Part shown: one piece after another, positions 5,014 through 5,642 of the stretch
Layout of the letters: the number at the start of each line of letters is the position of its first letter
Position numbering within the stretch: position 1 is the stretch's first letter
Origin: Ruminococcaceae bacterium UBA1865
Lineage (GTDB): Bacteria > Bacillota > Clostridia > Oscillospirales > Acutalibacteraceae
DNA: 5,642 nt
Direction: 5' to 3'
Assembly: GCA_002338255.1 (NCBI GenBank)
Contig: DDHX01000037.1
Coordinates: forward strand, 14,686-20,327
Position numbers and translations under genes: made by a program
The notes under the pieces: generated by a model
Told to the model about the DNA's origin: nothing
Databases searched by the model: none
What the model saw: the letters and a program-made list of their open reading frames with translations, nothing else

Positions 5014-5642
5014 TTAATCTTTTTTATAAAAATCGCATTCGTAGCCATCAGCGCGGAGTTTCAGTCCCTGCGCCCAAGGTGGTGTGCGTCCCATCTGTTC
5101 GCAGACCGCTTCGAGTGACATACGCTTGTCGGCTTCGATAACCATTTCATCGTGAATATGCATGGTGATGAAACAGTGACGGAGTGTCATTATGGCATAG
5201 CAAAGAAGGTCGCGGGCTGTTGCCTGAACGATGTTTTCCACAATTTTAGGTCCGTAACTCTCGATGCGTTCCCACTTTTTCGTGCTACCGACACCTTCAT
5301 ATGTGAGGCAATTGCCTCCGAATTGGTTTTCTCCTATACGCGGCTTTACATAGGTAAGCCGTCTGCCGGATGGCAGGATGATAAAGAGCATCCCACTCTG
5401 ATACACAAAATAGATGCCATGCGTGTCTGTCATGGTTTTCTCCCTGACAGCTTTCATCGCAGCGCGGTCAACATTCCACCAGAAGCGCACGATATTTGGA
5501 TTGGAAGAACGCCATGCTGACACCAGCGGCGGCAGTTCTTCTTCGGTAAGTCCCATTCCAAGAGCGCCCATCGCTTTGAGCGCACCCACGGAGCCGCCGT
5601 AGCCGAGTGCCAATTCAGCAATTTTGCCTTTTTGCCGCAGGT
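5014..5642 (-). CDS. Family A (Pol I-like) phage DNA polymerase, C-terminal 208 residues (5' end outside window)
   Basis: The gene enters from the right edge and ends at a TAA at 5014-5016, so only the C-terminal palm and fingers region is visible. The first complete codons read LRQKGKIAELALGYGG, the O-helix or motif B of family A polymerases: Arg, then Lys four residues on and Tyr-Gly twelve residues on, matching the R-x3-K-x7-YG pattern of E. coli Pol I. The catalytic HDE of motif C is in MHIHDEMVIEAD, with the metal-binding Asp codon at 5149-5151. The apparent start at 5613 is only an internal TTG; the frame is open to the window edge. The residue equivalent to Phe762 of Pol I is Leu (5611-5613). 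The enzyme would copy phage DNA at the fork primed by the VapE-PrimPol. Whether it has a 3'-5' exonuclease cannot be seen here. Confidence 0.95.
   Translation of the reverse strand, partial: LRQKGKIAELALGYGGSVGALKAMGALGMGLTEEELPPLVSAWRSSNPNIVRFWWNVDRAAMKAVREKTMTDTHGIYFVYQSGMLFIILPSGRRLTYVKPRIGENQFGGNCLTYEGVGSTKKWERIESYGPKIVENIVQATARDLLCYAIMTLRHCFITMHIHDEMVIEADKRMSLEAVCEQMGRTPPWAQGLKLRADGYECDFYKKD

Noticed and set aside
4984..5020. 8-bp inverted repeat (AGATTAAG / CTTAATCT) at the polymerase stop
   Set aside because: The stem is short and AT-rich with a 21-base loop and no T-run on the minus strand, so it is not a convincing terminator.
4720..5118. Plus-strand open frame of 132 codons
   Set aside because: It is antisense to DUF4406 and the polymerase end, with low-complexity composition and no domain.

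Overview
The window looks like the early/replication module of a temperate siphophage or prophage of a Gram-positive, probably clostridial, host. The evidence is the gene content, in transcription order: family A DNA polymerase, DUF4406 protein, PrimPol-VapE primase-helicase, VRR-NUC nuclease, SNF2-type helicase, a small hypothetical protein, and a DUF1492-like regulator. Strong AGGAGG-type ribosome binding sites precede nearly every start, and base composition is moderate. Assignment to a gut Clostridia host (Oscillospiraceae or Lachnospiraceae type) is inference from resemblance, not proof. No integrase, structural gene or host gene is visible, so prophage versus free phage cannot be decided here.

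All real genes lie on the minus strand and are read from right to left as one probable operon. At the right edge is the C-terminal part of DNA polymerase (5014 to beyond 5642). A 78-nt gap separates it from the DUF4406 gene (4504-4935). That gene overlaps the PrimPol-VapE gene (2187-4511) by 8 nt. A 211-nt non-coding stretch (1976-2186) follows; it is rich in GGGACAAG-type repeats in both orientations and contains a long imperfect inverted repeat. Then come the VRR-NUC nuclease (1694-1975) and the SNF2 helicase (349-1713), overlapping by 20 nt. After 59 nt there is a 65-aa protein (92-289), overlapping by 11 nt the start of a DUF1492-like gene that leaves the window at base 1.

The genes form a coherent replication and DNA-processing set. 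VapE-PrimPol would prime and unwind, the polymerase would extend, VRR-NUC and the SNF2 translocase would process branched or recombining intermediates, and the DUF4406 protein may act in nucleotide metabolism. The last gene may belong to the switch to late expression. Most Shine-Dalgarno positions favour starts inside the longest open frames, so several starts are given as internal ATGs with reasons.

The least explained signal is the repeat cluster around the VapE 3' end and the following gap. It could be a replication origin, a structured RNA, or the remnant of a longer VapE C-terminus. The other genes belong to recognised phage families, and I do not see evidence of a wholly new defence or mobile system in this window.
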